Positions 34,885 to 45,103 of a DNA stretch of 64,000 nucleotides are shown piece by piece. The notes under the pieces were generated by a model. That model did not search any database, was not told the DNA's origin, and saw nothing but the letters and a program-made list of their open reading frames with translations. Within the stretch, counting starts at the first letter, position 1. Every line of letters starts with the position of its first letter. The stretch is from Pseudoalteromonas luteoviolacea (GTDB taxonomy: Bacteria > Pseudomonadota > Gammaproteobacteria > Enterobacterales > Alteromonadaceae): positions 558,001 to 622,000 of the forward strand of contig NZ_JAGJEH010000002.1 in the NCBI RefSeq assembly GCF_018100925.1. Direction: 5' to 3'. The position numbers were made by a program, and so were the translations under genes.

Positions 34885-35272
34885 GTGAAATATGCTTTTT
34901 TAATTCTGTTGTTTCGGTCTCTAATCGGTGGTGATATATCCGAAGAGATATCTTCACTTGACACAGTGAATGGCGTCGAAAACGATTGGGTTTTTGCCCA
35001 ATTATAGATGCCAAAATGGACGAGGAGTTTTCTAACAGGGTGTTCATTACAACACAGTAGGTTGCGCATTGTGGGCACCTGTTTAGTATATTGATAGAGC
35101 TCAGAAAGGCTCCTGAAGCACCTAGCTTCAAGACTATGATAACTTCGAGTTTAATAATATTGTTGATGAAACGTCGACAGTACTTTTTGAACCAAACGAA
35201 TGGTATCGTGTTGTAAGAAATAACCAGTCGATAGGTTGGATTACCGATTATACGGTCAGGGCAGCGCGTTAA
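34885..35272 (+). pseudogene. decayed gene for an exported SH3-like protein
   Basis: GTG 34885 has AGGAG at good distance and opens a signal-like frame (MKYAFLILLFRSLIGGDISE) that stops at 35005. Coding continues in a second frame (IIDAKMDEEFSNRVFITTQ), hits an in-frame TAG, goes on (VAHCGHLFSILIELRKAPEA), and after another shift ends as FEPNEWYRVVRNNQSIGWIT plus DYTVRAAR, which resembles the end of a bacterial SH3 domain. At least two frameshifts and one stop make this a pseudogene. Confidence 0.6.
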
Positions 35273-35306
35273 GTTTAGATTGAAATAGAAATGTGAGGTT
35301 AGGTGT

Positions 35307-35813
35307 TTGAAACTAGACGGCAATATAGAATTAATCATAGGAGATATTACTTCCTCTGAAGCCGATGCCATTGTGAATGCTGCTAACCCCAAAATGTTGG
35401 GTGGCGGCGGAGTTGATGGCGCAATTCACCGGGCCGCAGGCGCTGGATTGCTGGATGCATGCCGAAAAGTTAAAGCAATCAATGGTATTCGATGTCCGTT
35501 TGGTGAAGCTCGAATCACGAGTGCGGGAAATTTACGGTCAAAATATGTGATCCATGCAGCAGGACCCATATACAGAAACGAACAAACCCCAGCGAGTGTA
35601 CTTGAGTCAGCTTATCGCAGTGCATGTGAGTTAGCGATAAAAAACGGCTGCCAATCAGTGGCTTTTCCAGCAATATCATGTGGCGCATATGGTTACCCAT
35701 ATGAAGAGGCTGCCCAAATAGCAGTTCATACTTGCCGCCAATATCCACAGCTGTATGTGACATTTTATCTAATTGATAAAGCGTTGGCGGACGTATTTCG
35801 AAGTGTCATCTGA
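35307..35813 (+). CDS. macrodomain protein (ADP-ribose/O-acetyl-ADP-ribose hydrolase, MacroD-type)
   Basis: A 168-residue single macrodomain. It has GDITSSEADAIVNAANPKML, the ligand loop GGGGVDGAIHRAAG and SCGAYGYPYEEAA. Asn, Asp and Gly residues of MacroD-type deacetylases are present, so removal of ADP-ribose or O-acetyl-ADP-ribose is likely. The start is TTG 35307 with GAGG upstream; no better in-frame start is seen. It lies directly after the decayed SH3-like gene. Confidence 0.9.
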   Translation: MKLDGNIELIIGDITSSEADAIVNAANPKMLGGGGVDGAIHRAAGAGLLDACRKVKAINGIRCPFGEARITSAGNLRSKYVIHAAGPIYRNEQTPASVLESAYRSACELAIKNGCQSVAFPAISCGAYGYPYEEAAQIAVHTCRQYPQLYVTFYLIDKALADVFRSVI

Positions 35814-35938
35814 AGTCATTGGTATGTGTTTTCATGAGGCTCTGGTGAGGAGTAAATCTGGACTATATTTTATACTCGATAAGCTGGTAGACGAATTTTA
35901 TGAACCGGTTTTTCCGGTAGGCACGTTGTGAGAGAGCA

Positions 35939-36622
35939 ATGAATTTAAACACTGCAAGTTTGCATTACTACATTATAAAGCACTTTGTTGAGTTTACGAC
36001 AGCACCAAAGATAGAGAAGCTGGCTAACGCTTTTGGCGTCACAAGGCAGGATGTGATTGATGCACTCAAAATGCTACAAGATGATCATGGCGTTGTATTA
36101 CACCCCGTGTCCAGTGAGATATGGGTAATGCACCCTTTTTCAGCTGCGCCAACTAATTTTTGGATTCAAGCCGGTCAAAATGGCTGGTGGGGAAATTGTG
36201 CTTGGTGCGCATTGGGGGCGGCTGCACTTCTAGATCGTGACTTGACGATCACCACAACTTTGGGCAGTGAATCAAAGCAAGTGAACATCGAAATTAAAGG
36301 TGGGAATGTTATCAATGATGACTTATATATTCATTTTCCAATCCCAATGGAAAAAGCATGGGACAATGTGATTTACACATGTAGCACGATGCTGATGTTT
36401 GAATCAAATTCTGCTATCGAACAGTGGTGCGCGCGCCACGGGTTAGCACAAGGCGATGTACAGCCGATAAGTCATATCTGGGAGTTTTCCAAAGTGTGGT
36501 ACGGCAATCACCTCAATTCTGATTGGGCAAAATGGTCTGTTGCCGAAGCGGCCGAGATATTTGAGCAGTTTAATCTTACAGGCCCAATTTGGCACTTGCC
36601 TGTAGGCCCAGACCGATTTTAA
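35939..36622 (+). CDS. alkylmercury-lyase (MerB) family protein lacking the catalytic Asp
   Basis: A 227-residue protein with an N-terminal winged-helix-like domain (IEKLANAFGVTRQDVIDALK) and the MerB core (NCAWCALGAAALLDR; ending of core IYTCSTMLMFES). Cys90 and Cys148 line up with MerB Cys96 and Cys159, but the position of Asp99, the proton donor, is Gly93. No merR, merA or merT is nearby. It may cleave another bond or bind metals rather than act on organomercury. A terminator follows. Confidence 0.8.
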   Translation: MNLNTASLHYYIIKHFVEFTTAPKIEKLANAFGVTRQDVIDALKMLQDDHGVVLHPVSSEIWVMHPFSAAPTNFWIQAGQNGWWGNCAWCALGAAALLDRDLTITTTLGSESKQVNIEIKGGNVINDDLYIHFPIPMEKAWDNVIYTCSTMLMFESNSAIEQWCARHGLAQGDVQPISHIWEFSKVWYGNHLNSDWAKWSVAEAAEIFEQFNLTGPIWHLPVGPDRF

Positions 36623-36657
36623 CTTTTGTCGTTATTGGACAATAGGTCATAAGCAAT

Positions 36658-36694
36658 AAAACCTAGCTGATTGGGTCGGCCCAATCAGCGGTTT
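36658..36694. terminator. bidirectional terminator between convergent genes
   Basis: GCTGATTGGG (36666-36675) pairs perfectly with 36680-36689, and AAACC/GGTTT flanks extend the stem. T-rich tails appear on both strands. It separates the MerB-like gene from the convergent lipoprotein gene. Confidence 0.75.
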
Positions 36695-36701
36695 GCAAAG
36701 T

Positions 36702-37904
36702 CTACTTTGAACAGATTGATGACAACGCGATATCAACCCAAACTAATCGATGGTCTGATGAGGCTGCTCTATCGGCAACAAGCTCAATGCCTTGTTCATC
36801 TGTTGCGGGCCAGAAAACCCCGCTATTGACCACTTCTAAATTGCTCGACGGCAGCACATAGTCTGCTCTCATTCCCCAGTGCGCAGTGTGTGTGGCTGCA
36901 TTTGGATTTTGCGGTTTATTCAGCTTTCCGCCTCTAGATTCAGGGGCAGCATAATTATTGACTCTCTGGTGTGTCAGCAATTGTCTTATGGCGTTTGGAT
37001 GAGCGTCTCCATCTACATCACTGGCATTTAAGTCGCCTAGTATAACAAACGACTGATTGCTAATACCGCCGGTTATACCTGCGTCGTCATATATGTAGCT
37101 ATTCCCTGAGTCAGAAATATAGTCTTTCCAAAGTCTAAGCTCATCGTGATTTCTTTTTCCATTTCTATCTTCAGGACCATCGAACACTGGCGGAGTAGGG
37201 TGACTTGCTAACACGTTGAGCTGTTTATCGCATACTCTCACGGGAATATCCCAATGCGATTTAGAGGAAAGTCTCATGATTTCACTTTCTGACTTGGCGT
37301 ACCAATTACTGCCGTCTTGGTTTGTAGGCATTAAGTTGTCAGGCATATCTTTCCACAAAAACTTTTGGAAAGTACGTACTTGGTTTGAGTTTATCGGATA
37401 CTTTGACAGCACTACCATGCCGTATTGGCCCGGATATTTACCAAAGCCATAATGCGTTAATTTACTGTTTTGTCCAGTCAACGGTGTTTTGACCCCCGTA
37501 TTAACTGGTGCAAGGTATACGTGTGGGTAAGTTATTGGCTCAAAACCATTTTGAGAGACTTCTAAATATTGCTGCTTAAACAAGTTAATCCCAAGTTCGG
37601 GGTTGGCAATATAGTCAAACTCATTTAATAAAATAATGTCAGGGCGAGTTTGTTGAATGATCTGTGCGATATTGTTGATTTGCTGCACTTCACCACTTTT
37701 CAGAGCGTTAGTCAGCACATTCCCTGATGTATCTAGCTTGTCTTCAATCTGGTAATTGGTTGCTTCCATACTTACATTGAACGTTGCGACTCTCATGGTC
37801 TTTTGCTCTTCGGGCTGTGTATTGCCCAGCTGGCTTGATGTTTGTTGACAGCCTGTGCCCAGCAGGGTCGCTGTTAAAATAATAGATAATAGTGATGGTT
37901 TCAT
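36702..37904 (-). CDS. endonuclease/exonuclease/phosphatase-family lipoprotein
   Basis: A 400-residue protein with a lipobox LGTGC (lipidated Cys19) and an EEP (DNase I-like) domain: MRVATFNVS with the metal-binding Asn, DIILLNEFD with the metal-binding Glu, LASHPTPPVFDGPEDRNGKR, ILGDLNASD and a final SSDHRLVWVDI with the catalytic Asp-His. All the active-site elements are visible. Extracellular members are nucleases or phosphodiesterases used for phosphate scavenging. No phosphate regulon site was sought. It is monocistronic. Confidence 0.92.
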   Translation of the reverse strand: MKPSLLSIILTATLLGTGCQQTSSQLGNTQPEEQKTMRVATFNVSMEATNYQIEDKLDTSGNVLTNALKSGEVQQINNIAQIIQQTRPDIILLNEFDYIANPELGINLFKQQYLEVSQNGFEPITYPHVYLAPVNTGVKTPLTGQNSKLTHYGFGKYPGQYGMVVLSKYPINSNQVRTFQKFLWKDMPDNLMPTNQDGSNWYAKSESEIMRLSSKSHWDIPVRVCDKQLNVLASHPTPPVFDGPEDRNGKRNHDELRLWKDYISDSGNSYIYDDAGITGGISNQSFVILGDLNASDVDGDAHPNAIRQLLTHQRVNNYAAPESRGGKLNKPQNPNAATHTAHWGMRADYVLPSSNLEVVNSGVFWPATDEQGIELVADRAASSDHRLVWVDIALSSICSK

Positions 37905-38139
37905 TACTAACCTAGTGAAATATGTTATTGCCCATAGTCTACAGCTTTGTGAATAAAAGAGGGTTTAAAAGTATGTTAATTATTTGATTTGATAAATTAT
38001 TCATAATATTAGTGTAACTACTTCACAAATGCCCTTTGACTTGTTAGTTTTTTTATGGGGACAAACGAATCTACGGTCGCTTTTGATTAAATACGGGTTC
38101 TTTTTTGTATTTTTGGTGCTATCAACAAGGAGAAAAATT

Positions 38140-38697
38140 GTGGTTAAACTCGAGGTAAGATGTGGGTTAAGTGTTAAGTTACTTGATATTTCAGATGCGC
38201 AAACGCTGTTTTCTTTAGTCGAGGCAAATAGGTCTTACCTAAAAGAGTGGCTTCCTTGGCTCGATTTAACTAATTCTCACCTAGATTCAGAAGCTTTTAT
38301 ACAATCAACACATCAACAGTATCATGATGGCCTTGGTATTATGGGCGGAATATATAGTGATAATTCGCTGGTAGGGATGTGTGGCTATCATCCAATTGAT
38401 AAAATCAACCGCTGTGCCAACATTGGGTATTGGTTAGCAGAGAAGTCGCAGGGACAAGGCATAGCGACGACGTGTGTTGCTTACCTTGTGGATTATGCGT
38501 TTACTGAATTGCAATTGGCTCAAGTCTCTTTGTCAATTGCGGAGCACAATTATAGAAGTCAGGCGATTGCGACACGCTTGGGGTTGAGCCGCAAAGGTAT
38601 TAAACGAGATGCAGAGTATTTGTACGACCATTTTGTGAACCATATTTGCTATTCAGTGAATCGTACTCATTGGCTGGAGCGCAAGGCAATCGATTAG
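38140..38697 (+). CDS. GNAT acetyltransferase, RimL-like
   Basis: About 185 residues of the ribosomal-protein serine N-acetyltransferase type. It has NRSYLKEWLPWLD near residue 40, CANIGYWLAEKSQGQGIATT as the acetyl-CoA loop and LSIAEHNYRSQAIATRLGLS near the end. I start it at GTG 38140 because AAGGAGA lies seven bases upstream; the in-frame ATG at 38029 would add 37 atypical hydrophobic residues. Substrates of such proteins range from ribosomal proteins to antibiotics. Confidence 0.88.
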   Translation: MVKLEVRCGLSVKLLDISDAQTLFSLVEANRSYLKEWLPWLDLTNSHLDSEAFIQSTHQQYHDGLGIMGGIYSDNSLVGMCGYHPIDKINRCANIGYWLAEKSQGQGIATTCVAYLVDYAFTELQLAQVSLSIAEHNYRSQAIATRLGLSRKGIKRDAEYLYDHFVNHICYSVNRTHWLERKAID

Positions 38698-38775
38698 CAA
38701 ACCGAGCAAATGGGATACGCTTTTTTTGTAAGGTAATTTAAGGTTACACTTGGCTTTTTAATATTGGACACCGTT

Positions 38776-39183
38776 ATGTCAAAAATTACACAGCAGCAAA
38801 TTGGCAGCGTGGCCCTCGTTGTTGATAACTACGATGATGCTATTGATTTTTATACGAAAAAGTTACAGTTTACCTTGGTGGAAGATACAGAATTAGGAGG
38901 AGGGAAGCGCTGGGTTCAAGTGTCGCCTCCTAACTCGAACGGCGCTAATTTACTCTTAGCCCAAGCAAGCTCTGAAGAGCAAAAGTTGGCTGTGGGCAAT
39001 CAAAGCGGCGGGCGTGTTTTTTTGTTTTTACACACCAACGACTTTTGGCGCGATTATGAGTTGATGAAAACAAATGGTGTTTTGTTTAATGAAGAGCCAC
39101 GAGTGGAAGAGTACGGTACCGTGGTTGTTTTCCAAGATCTATACGGAAATAAGTGGGATTTATTGCAATTGAATCAAAGCTAA
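38776..39183 (+). CDS. VOC-family (glyoxalase-like) protein
   Basis: About 135 residues of the vicinal-oxygen-chelate fold: IGSVALVVDNYDDAIDFYTK at the start, NGANLLLAQAS in the middle and VVFQDLYGNKWDLLQL at the end. I take ATG 38776. Members are dioxygenases, isomerases, lyases or resistance proteins; this one cannot be narrowed. Confidence 0.88.
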   Translation: MSKITQQQIGSVALVVDNYDDAIDFYTKKLQFTLVEDTELGGGKRWVQVSPPNSNGANLLLAQASSEEQKLAVGNQSGGRVFLFLHTNDFWRDYELMKTNGVLFNEEPRVEEYGTVVVFQDLYGNKWDLLQLNQS

Positions 39184-39198
39184 ATTAACTCAATAAAG

Positions 39199-39240
39199 AT
39201 GCAGGTGTAATGGCTATTCTGGTTTCTATCATACCTGCAT
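39199..39240 (+). terminator. weak long-loop hairpin
   Basis: ATGCAGGT and ACCTGCAT pair perfectly over a 26-base loop shortly after the VOC gene. No T-tract follows. Confidence 0.3.
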
Positions 39241-39404
39241 AGCCAACACCGTCGCCTATTTAAAAAGGGGGCTGAAGGCAGTTTATCAGCCATTAAAATA
39301 AAATAGGTGTATTTACATTCAAGCTAAAAATCCGCTATTTATAAATTGAGCTTTAGCAAATTCAATGCTAGCATCAAAAAGAATTTAAACTTATCGTTCA
39401 ACTA

Positions 39405-39755
39405 ATGCGTCAACTTATTCTCATATTTATCATGTTTTGCGTTCTGAGTACTCAGGTATTCGGAAGCGTTGTGCATGAAGGGGAGCATAAGTCATTAGGT
39501 GATGAACATAGTTTACTCCATGAAATAGGACAACCACACAGTCATGAACATGAAGATGACGGTGAATTTACCCTTTCGTTCACAAAAGAAGCAGTAGAGC
39601 ACATTAACCAAGATTTGGAGTGCTGTATTACTGCTATTGTCGAAGTTTCTCAAGTTACAGAGCCTGAAATTAAACCAACTGGCCCGATTGTCTCGCTAAG
39701 TGCTAATTGGTCACCCCCTTTTCTAAAACATACGACACCGCCCCCTAAGGCTTAA
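39405..39755 (+). CDS. small His-rich exported protein, CzcI-like, first gene of the RND operon
   Basis: A 116-residue protein with a signal peptide (LIFIMFCVLSTQVFGS) and a His/Glu-rich mature N-terminus (HEGEHKSLGDEHSLLHEIG, then HSHEHEDD) that could bind divalent metals. The C-terminus ends LKHTTPPPK. This matches the small periplasmic regulators or metal buffers found at the head of czc-type operons. It is followed by the other efflux genes in the same direction. Confidence 0.75.
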   Translation: MRQLILIFIMFCVLSTQVFGSVVHEGEHKSLGDEHSLLHEIGQPHSHEHEDDGEFTLSFTKEAVEHINQDLECCITAIVEVSQVTEPEIKPTGPIVSLSANWSPPFLKHTTPPPKA

Positions 39756-39823
39756 TCCAAAAATACATTGTTACGGTCAGTGCATATTCGCTCTGGCTGG
39801 TTTTGTCGTTTACTGGATTTATT

Positions 39824-40420
39824 ATGTTTTTAAAAATATTTTTGCTGCAAAATTGGCAGCCGACGGCGTATAGATTGCTATTCGCTGTATTTTCATCGCT
39901 ATTTTTTCTATCTGGTGTTTATGCATCACCGGGAGCACACGGTCCAAATGGAGAGCATTTGGATACCACAAAGCAAGTTTTGGTTTCCAATATACCTAAG
40001 TTTGAAAGTTTCACTGAAACGTTTGAGCTTGTTGGAGAGTTATCTGAGAACCAGCTGCTCATTTACCTTCATGATTTTAAATCAAATGCCCCAATTCCGG
40101 GGGCTTCGATAGAAATAGAGCTTGGGGACCTAAGTGCCAGTGCCACGTACTCTGCGCAAATGAATGCTTACAGCCTAAGCAACGAGGCTATAGTCACTTT
40201 ACTGAATCAGCGCGGAACACATGAAATAGTGCTGACAATCATGACAGAAGATCTTGGTGACCTGTTAGTTGCATACCTTGAAAACGAAGCGCCTCTCATG
40301 GTGAAAGAAAATCACAACACAGCACATCACCATGAAACGCCTTGGTGGAGTATTGCTATTGGGTTAATGGTGTTTGTCATCGGTTTTTGGATTGGTCGTC
40401 AATTTAAGGAGCGTAAATAA
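39824..40420 (+). CDS. exported membrane-anchored accessory protein of the metal efflux operon
   Basis: About 198 residues from ATG 39824. After a long signal segment the mature protein begins [14 protein letters not shown], the same motif as the adaptor encoded next. A beta-rich domain follows (FETFELVGEL-like segment, SIEIELGDLSASATYSA), then a His cluster (NHNTAHHHETPWW) and a C-terminal membrane helix ending GRQFKERK. Its stop overlaps the ATG of the adaptor gene. It is probably a periplasmic metal-handling or assembly factor. Confidence 0.75.
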   Translation: MFLKIFLLQNWQPTAYRLLFAVFSSLFFLSGVYASPGAHGPNGEHLDTTKQVLVSNIPKFESFTETFELVGELSENQLLIYLHDFKSNAPIPGASIEIELGDLSASATYSAQMNAYSLSNEAIVTLLNQRGTHEIVLTIMTEDLGDLLVAYLENEAPLMVKENHNTAHHHETPWWSIAIGLMVFVIGFWIGRQFKERK

Positions 40421-41535
40421 TGAAACTAAAACACGCTTTATTGTGCGCATTTTTCTTGCAAGCTGGAGATGTAATGGCTTCACCCGGTGCCCATGGCCCT
40501 AATGGCGAACACCTAGATCAGAAAGCTAGTCGCGCAGATGGTGGGCTTGGCCGACAATCAGACGGTTCAGTCATTATGCCAATGAAACATCAGGCATTGC
40601 TCAATATTAGAACCCACTTTGCAACAGAATCTATGGCGGACAAGCACGTTCGTTTAGATGCGATTGTAAAGCCTCACCCAGCTGGTTACGCCAAAATTCA
40701 ATCTAGCCGCGATGGTCGCTTAGATGCACCAGATGCGGGGGTTTTACCAAGTGGTAGTAAAGTAATCGCTGGTGATGTGTTGGGGCTCATTCGATATCAG
40801 GATACCGATTACGAGCTTGCCAGCCAAACTAGTGAGTTAATCGCGATTCGAAATCGCATAGAGCAAACCAAGCGTGACGTGAGCCGTTTAAAGAAACTGG
40901 GTGAACTGGCATCTAAACAAGCTTTAGAGCAGCTAGAAACCGAGTTATTGAGCCTAAAGCAGCAGGCACAAGCATTGCAAAAAGGCCTCGAGAAACCCGA
41001 AGTGTTAATTTCACCTGTTTCAGGTGTTTTGATTAACCACGCAGTCTCACGCGGGCAATGGGTGGAAGCGGGGCAAACTCTGTTTGAAGTAATCTCACCT
41101 GAGCAGCTCATTGTTGAAGCGAGCACTAATGACAGTCATCTACCTGCGAAGTTAACAACCGCTAAGGCAATAACGCAGCCTGCGCTTAACTTTAACTATA
41201 TTGGCCACACTCCTCGGCGTGTAAACGGGCTGATCCATGTTAACTTTGAACTCGAAAAAACGGTTGAAGCCCCGGCGCTGTTGGTTAACCAACGAATTAC
41301 GATTCAAGCTCCGATAAATGAGCAACAGCGTGGCATAGTATTACCAGCTGATGCCATTGTTCGTAGTCAAAACAACTTACCACAAGTGTGGATCAAACTC
41401 TCGGCGGAACGGTTTTTACCTCAACTGGTTAAATATGAAAACTTGCAGCCGGGTTTTGTGTTGGTAACTCAAGGGTTAGGTGCAGACAACCGGGTAGTGG
41501 TAACCGGTGCGTCGCTACTTAACCAAGTGAGGTGA
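40420..41535 (+). CDS. RND efflux periplasmic adaptor (membrane fusion protein), HME type
   Basis: A 371-residue adaptor with a signal peptide ending VMA and a mature N-terminus [15 protein letters not shown]. It has a lipoyl-like half motif, a coiled coil at about 135-195 ([20 protein letters not shown] ... [20 protein letters not shown]), the second half ([20 protein letters not shown]) and beta-barrel domains. It links the inner-membrane pump to an outer-membrane channel. It overlaps the upstream gene by one base and lies seven bases before the pump gene. Confidence 0.9.
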   Translation: MKLKHALLCAFFLQAGDVMASPGAHGPNGEHLDQKASRADGGLGRQSDGSVIMPMKHQALLNIRTHFATESMADKHVRLDAIVKPHPAGYAKIQSSRDGRLDAPDAGVLPSGSKVIAGDVLGLIRYQDTDYELASQTSELIAIRNRIEQTKRDVSRLKKLGELASKQALEQLETELLSLKQQAQALQKGLEKPEVLISPVSGVLINHAVSRGQWVEAGQTLFEVISPEQLIVEASTNDSHLPAKLTTAKAITQPALNFNYIGHTPRRVNGLIHVNFELEKTVEAPALLVNQRITIQAPINEQQRGIVLPADAIVRSQNNLPQVWIKLSAERFLPQLVKYENLQPGFVLVTQGLGADNRVVVTGASLLNQVR

Positions 41536-41542
41536 GCCAATC

Positions 41543-44500
41543 ATGTTTAATGTCTTAGTGAAAACGAGCCTAAAGCACCGACTGGTAGTATTGCTTATCG
41601 CTTTTGTGATGATGGCTTATGGAGTCATACAAGGGCAAAAGCTGCCTGTCGATGTCTTTCCCAACTTGAATAAACCGGTTGTTACCGTGCTGACTGAAGC
41701 TGGAGGAATGGCACCTGAAGAAGTTGAGCAACTGGTTACATTTCCATTGGAAAATTTACTCAATGGTGTCACAGGGGTGACGCGTATTCGTTCCACCTCT
41801 GGGATCGGGTTATCCATCATTTATGTTGAATTCGAGTGGGATACGGATATCTATCGAAATCGGCAGTTGGTTTCGGAGCGGCTGGATTTGGCATCAGAGC
41901 AACTTCCTAACGGGATCAGTTCAGTTATGGGGCCTGTATCGTCTATCATGGGAGAAGTGATGTTAATCGCTTTACCCATTAATGAGCCTGGCAGTATAAA
42001 TGCAATGGCGGCACGAGAATACGCTGATTTCGTATTGCGCCCAAGACTATTGTCGATCCCGGGTATTTCTCAAGTCATCCCCATTGGAGGGCAAGTTCGC
42101 CAGCTTAGAGTTGCGCCAGATACTGTGCGAATGCGCCAATTTGATATCGATGTAGATACCCTTAAACGTGCACTGGAAGACTTTGCTGCGAATTTTGGCG
42201 GCGGTTTTATCGACTTGAATAATCAGGAGTACTTGATCCGACATCAAGGTCGAACTCTCGATGAAAGTCATCTACAAAACATGGCGGTTGGGTGGCAAGC
42301 AGGGCGTCCAATTGTACTTTCACAAGTAGCAACAGTAAGTTACGCGGAAGCCGAAAAACGGGGGGATGGCGGCTTCAATGGCAAACCCGCAGTGATCGTC
42401 AATATTCAAAAGCAGCCTAGTGCTGATACTGTGCAGCTGACAAAACAAATTGAATCAGCATTAGCGGAGCTAAACTCTGGATTACCTGCTGGTTTGGCTG
42501 CGCCACAAGTACTCTTTAGGCAAGCGGACTTTATCAAATCTTCTATTGATAACGTCACTGAAGCCCTGCGAGATGGTGCCATTATGGTGACCATCATCTT
42601 GTTTCTATTTTTACTCTCGGTAAAAACCACGGCCATATCGCTGCTTGCTATCCCATTGTCGTTGGCTTTAACAGTCCTTGTATTCCAGTGGCTGGGGCAA
42701 AGCATTAATGTGATGACCTTGGGAGGGCTTGCGATTGCTATTGGTGAATTGGTGGATGATTCTGTTGTAGATGTTGAGAATATTCTCAGGCGTCTTAAGC
42801 TAAATGCACAATCACAAGAACCAAAACCGATCTTTAATGTAGTTTGGCAAGCGAGTGTTGAGGTGCGGTCGGGTATTGTATATGCAACAGCGATAGTGAT
42901 TCTGGTATTTCTTCCTCTATTTGCCTTACCGGGTATAGAGGGGCGGTTATTTTCCCCGCTTGGTTTGGCTTATATCGTTGCGATTCTCGGGTCACTTCTG
43001 GTGTCAATGACTGTTACGCCAGTACTGTGTTACTACTTGCTGCCAAAATCCAAAGTGATCCATCAAGGAGATAGCTGGTTAGTGACGCAGCTGAAGTATA
43101 TGCAAAGCCTATGGATAGAGTGGGCACTACCTAAGTCAACTCAGTTCATTGCCATAGCAGGTTTAGTCGCGGTGATCTCAGCTGCCAGTATTACTCAGTT
43201 TCCACGCGCTTTTTTACCTAAATTTAATGAAGGGTCATTGGTGCTTGGTGTCATTTTTGAGCCGGGCACTTCGCTCGAAGAATCAAACAAGATGGGACAT
43301 TTGGCTGAGTCTATTCTTTTGTCAGTACCTGAAGTTACGCAAGTAGGTAGGCGAACCGGTCGGGCTGAGTTAGATGAGCATGCGGAAGGTGTGCATTCTT
43401 CGGAAATTGATGTCGATCTTATTTCATCTGCGCGCAGCCGCGAAGAAGTACTGGCAGAAATTCGTGAGAAATTGTCAGTGCTGCCAGGGCAAGTTGCAAT
43501 TGGCCAACCGATCTCACACCGACTCGATCATTTACTATCAGGTGTCAGGGCACAGCTGGCGATAAAGCTTTTTGGTGATGATTTAGAAGCTTTGAGAATA
43601 AGTGCGCAAGCCTTAAGTAAGAAGCTAGAGTCTGTTCCCGGCTTAGTGGATATTAATATTGAAAAGCAAGTATTAATTCCTCAGCTTAGCGTGCGTATAA
43701 AGTATCAACAGCTAGCAAAGTATGGACTGACACCCGGTGCAGCACTGCGGCAGTTAAGTGTTTTAACCGAAGGCACACACGTAACAGACGTGATTGATGG
43801 GGTAAAACGTTTTGCTTTGGTACTGCGCTTAGATGATACGAGCCGAACACCACAAGCGCTTGCGAACACTCTAATTGACTCGCCTGCCGGAGCCATTCCC
43901 ATATCCTATATTGCTGATATTCAACTGCTTGATGGGCCTAATCAAGTGCTTAGAGAAAATGGCCGTCGTCGCCTTGTGCTCTATGCTAATAGTGAAAATG
44001 TGGATGTAAAAGCATTGATGGTTGCTATACGAGAGGTTGTTGAAAATCATGCGCTACCAGATGATAGTTTTGCGAGCTTAGAAGGACAATTTTTGGCCCA
44101 AGAACAAGCAATGCGGCTGCTCATCGGTCTGTCAGCCTTGTCATTTGTGCTGATTTTTTTAGTTTTGTATTTACGTTATCAGTCTTGGGCTTTTGCAGCC
44201 ATTATCATGTGTAGTCTGCCTATGGCATTAATTGGTGCAGTAACAGCCATGTGGCTTACCTCTACGTCACTGTCGGTTGCGTCCGTGGTGGGCTTTATAA
44301 CATTGACTGGCATTGCAGCACGTAATGGTATTTTAAAAATAAGCCATTACCTTAATTTAATTCGGTTTGAAGGAGAGTCATTTGATAAAGCACTCATTAT
44401 AAGAGGGGCAAAAGAACGTTTGTCTCCTGTTTTGATGACCTCCATGGTAACGGCATTTGCTCTGATCCCACTGTTATGGGCAGCGGATCAACCAGGAAAG

Positions 44501-44650
44501 GAAATACTTCATCCAGTGGCCATTGTGATTTTTTCTGGGCTGATAAGCTCGACCTTGCTGGATACTTTACTGACTCCATTGCTGTATTGGAAGTTTGGCA
44601 AAAAACCCACAAAAGCGTGGCTTAGAAAAAATTCAAACGAGTTGGTTTAA
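41543..44650 (+). CDS. RND heavy-metal efflux pump (CzcA/CusA-type inner-membrane transporter)
   Basis: A 1035-residue proton-driven transporter with 12 membrane segments in two halves and two large periplasmic loops. The fourth membrane helix carries [13 protein letters not shown] with the acidic residues used for proton relay in HME pumps, and the N-terminus has the typical [16 protein letters not shown]. The porter domain includes [14 protein letters not shown] and [14 protein letters not shown]. The exported metal cannot be assigned: methionines of CusA were not checked in full. It is co-transcribed with its adaptor. Confidence 0.93.
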   Translation: MFNVLVKTSLKHRLVVLLIAFVMMAYGVIQGQKLPVDVFPNLNKPVVTVLTEAGGMAPEEVEQLVTFPLENLLNGVTGVTRIRSTSGIGLSIIYVEFEWDTDIYRNRQLVSERLDLASEQLPNGISSVMGPVSSIMGEVMLIALPINEPGSINAMAAREYADFVLRPRLLSIPGISQVIPIGGQVRQLRVAPDTVRMRQFDIDVDTLKRALEDFAANFGGGFIDLNNQEYLIRHQGRTLDESHLQNMAVGWQAGRPIVLSQVATVSYAEAEKRGDGGFNGKPAVIVNIQKQPSADTVQLTKQIESALAELNSGLPAGLAAPQVLFRQADFIKSSIDNVTEALRDGAIMVTIILFLFLLSVKTTAISLLAIPLSLALTVLVFQWLGQSINVMTLGGLAIAIGELVDDSVVDVENILRRLKLNAQSQEPKPIFNVVWQASVEVRSGIVYATAIVILVFLPLFALPGIEGRLFSPLGLAYIVAILGSLLVSMTVTPVLCYYLLPKSKVIHQGDSWLVTQLKYMQSLWIEWALPKSTQFIAIAGLVAVISAASITQFPRAFLPKFNEGSLVLGVIFEPGTSLEESNKMGHLAESILLSVPEVTQVGRRTGRAELDEHAEGVHSSEIDVDLISSARSREEVLAEIREKLSVLPGQVAIGQPISHRLDHLLSGVRAQLAIKLFGDDLEALRISAQALSKKLESVPGLVDINIEKQVLIPQLSVRIKYQQLAKYGLTPGAALRQLSVLTEGTHVTDVIDGVKRFALVLRLDDTSRTPQALANTLIDSPAGAIPISYIADIQLLDGPNQVLRENGRRRLVLYANSENVDVKALMVAIREVVENHALPDDSFASLEGQFLAQEQAMRLLIGLSALSFVLIFLVLYLRYQSWAFAAIIMCSLPMALIGAVTAMWLTSTSLSVASVVGFITLTGIAARNGILKISHYLNLIRFEGESFDKALIIRGAKERLSPVLMTSMVTAFALIPLLWAADQPGKEILHPVAIVIFSGLISSTLLDTLLTPLLYWKFGKKPTKAWLRKNSNELV

Positions 44651-44728
44651 ACAGGTTTGTGCAGCAACACCTATACAACCACCAAGTTTGCTGCTTTAAA
44701 TTACTAATAAAACTATGAGAACTAAAAT

Positions 44729-45103
44729 ATGAAAACATCTATCATAATCGTTATTTTACTTACATTAAAAACCCTTGTTTTTGCACCGTTGGTCAGTGCA
44801 CACGGGAGTACTCAGCCACTTCACGGGGGCGTAGTTAAAGTAGAGCATGAAATGGTCTTTGAGCTAGTCCGCGAAGAAGCTGGCACAAGTGTGTACTTGC
44901 GCGATCATGGCAAGCCTTACCCAACAGCCAAGGTAACCGGCTCAGTAACTGTGCTTGCTGGGGGAAAAAAGTCTGACGCGCCATTAACTTCAGCTGGAGA
45001 CAACAAGTTGACAGCGGCGGTGAGTATTCCTGATGGGGCTAAAGTTCTGGTAAAAGTAAAAGAAGCTGGCCACCATTCTGTGACGGTGCGTTTTACTTTT
45101 TAA
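44729..45103 (+). CDS. small periplasmic protein of the RND operon
   Basis: A 124-residue protein with a signal peptide ending VSAH and a mature N-terminus HGSTQPLHGGVVKVEHEMVF that could bind metal. The rest is a small beta-sandwich-like domain (YLRDHGKPYPTAKVTGSVTV) ending in HHSVTVRFTF. It lies 78 bases after the pump gene and before a strong hairpin, so it is probably the last gene of the operon. A periplasmic metal chaperone is the likeliest role. Confidence 0.75.
   Translation: MKTSIIIVILLTLKTLVFAPLVSAHGSTQPLHGGVVKVEHEMVFELVREEAGTSVYLRDHGKPYPTAKVTGSVTVLAGGKKSDAPLTSAGDNKLTAAVSIPDGAKVLVKVKEAGHHSVTVRFTF

Noticed and set aside
34817..35392. 191-codon minus-strand frame
   Set aside because: Open only because it lies opposite the decayed SH3-like gene and the macrodomain start; no ribosome-binding site or recognisable domain.
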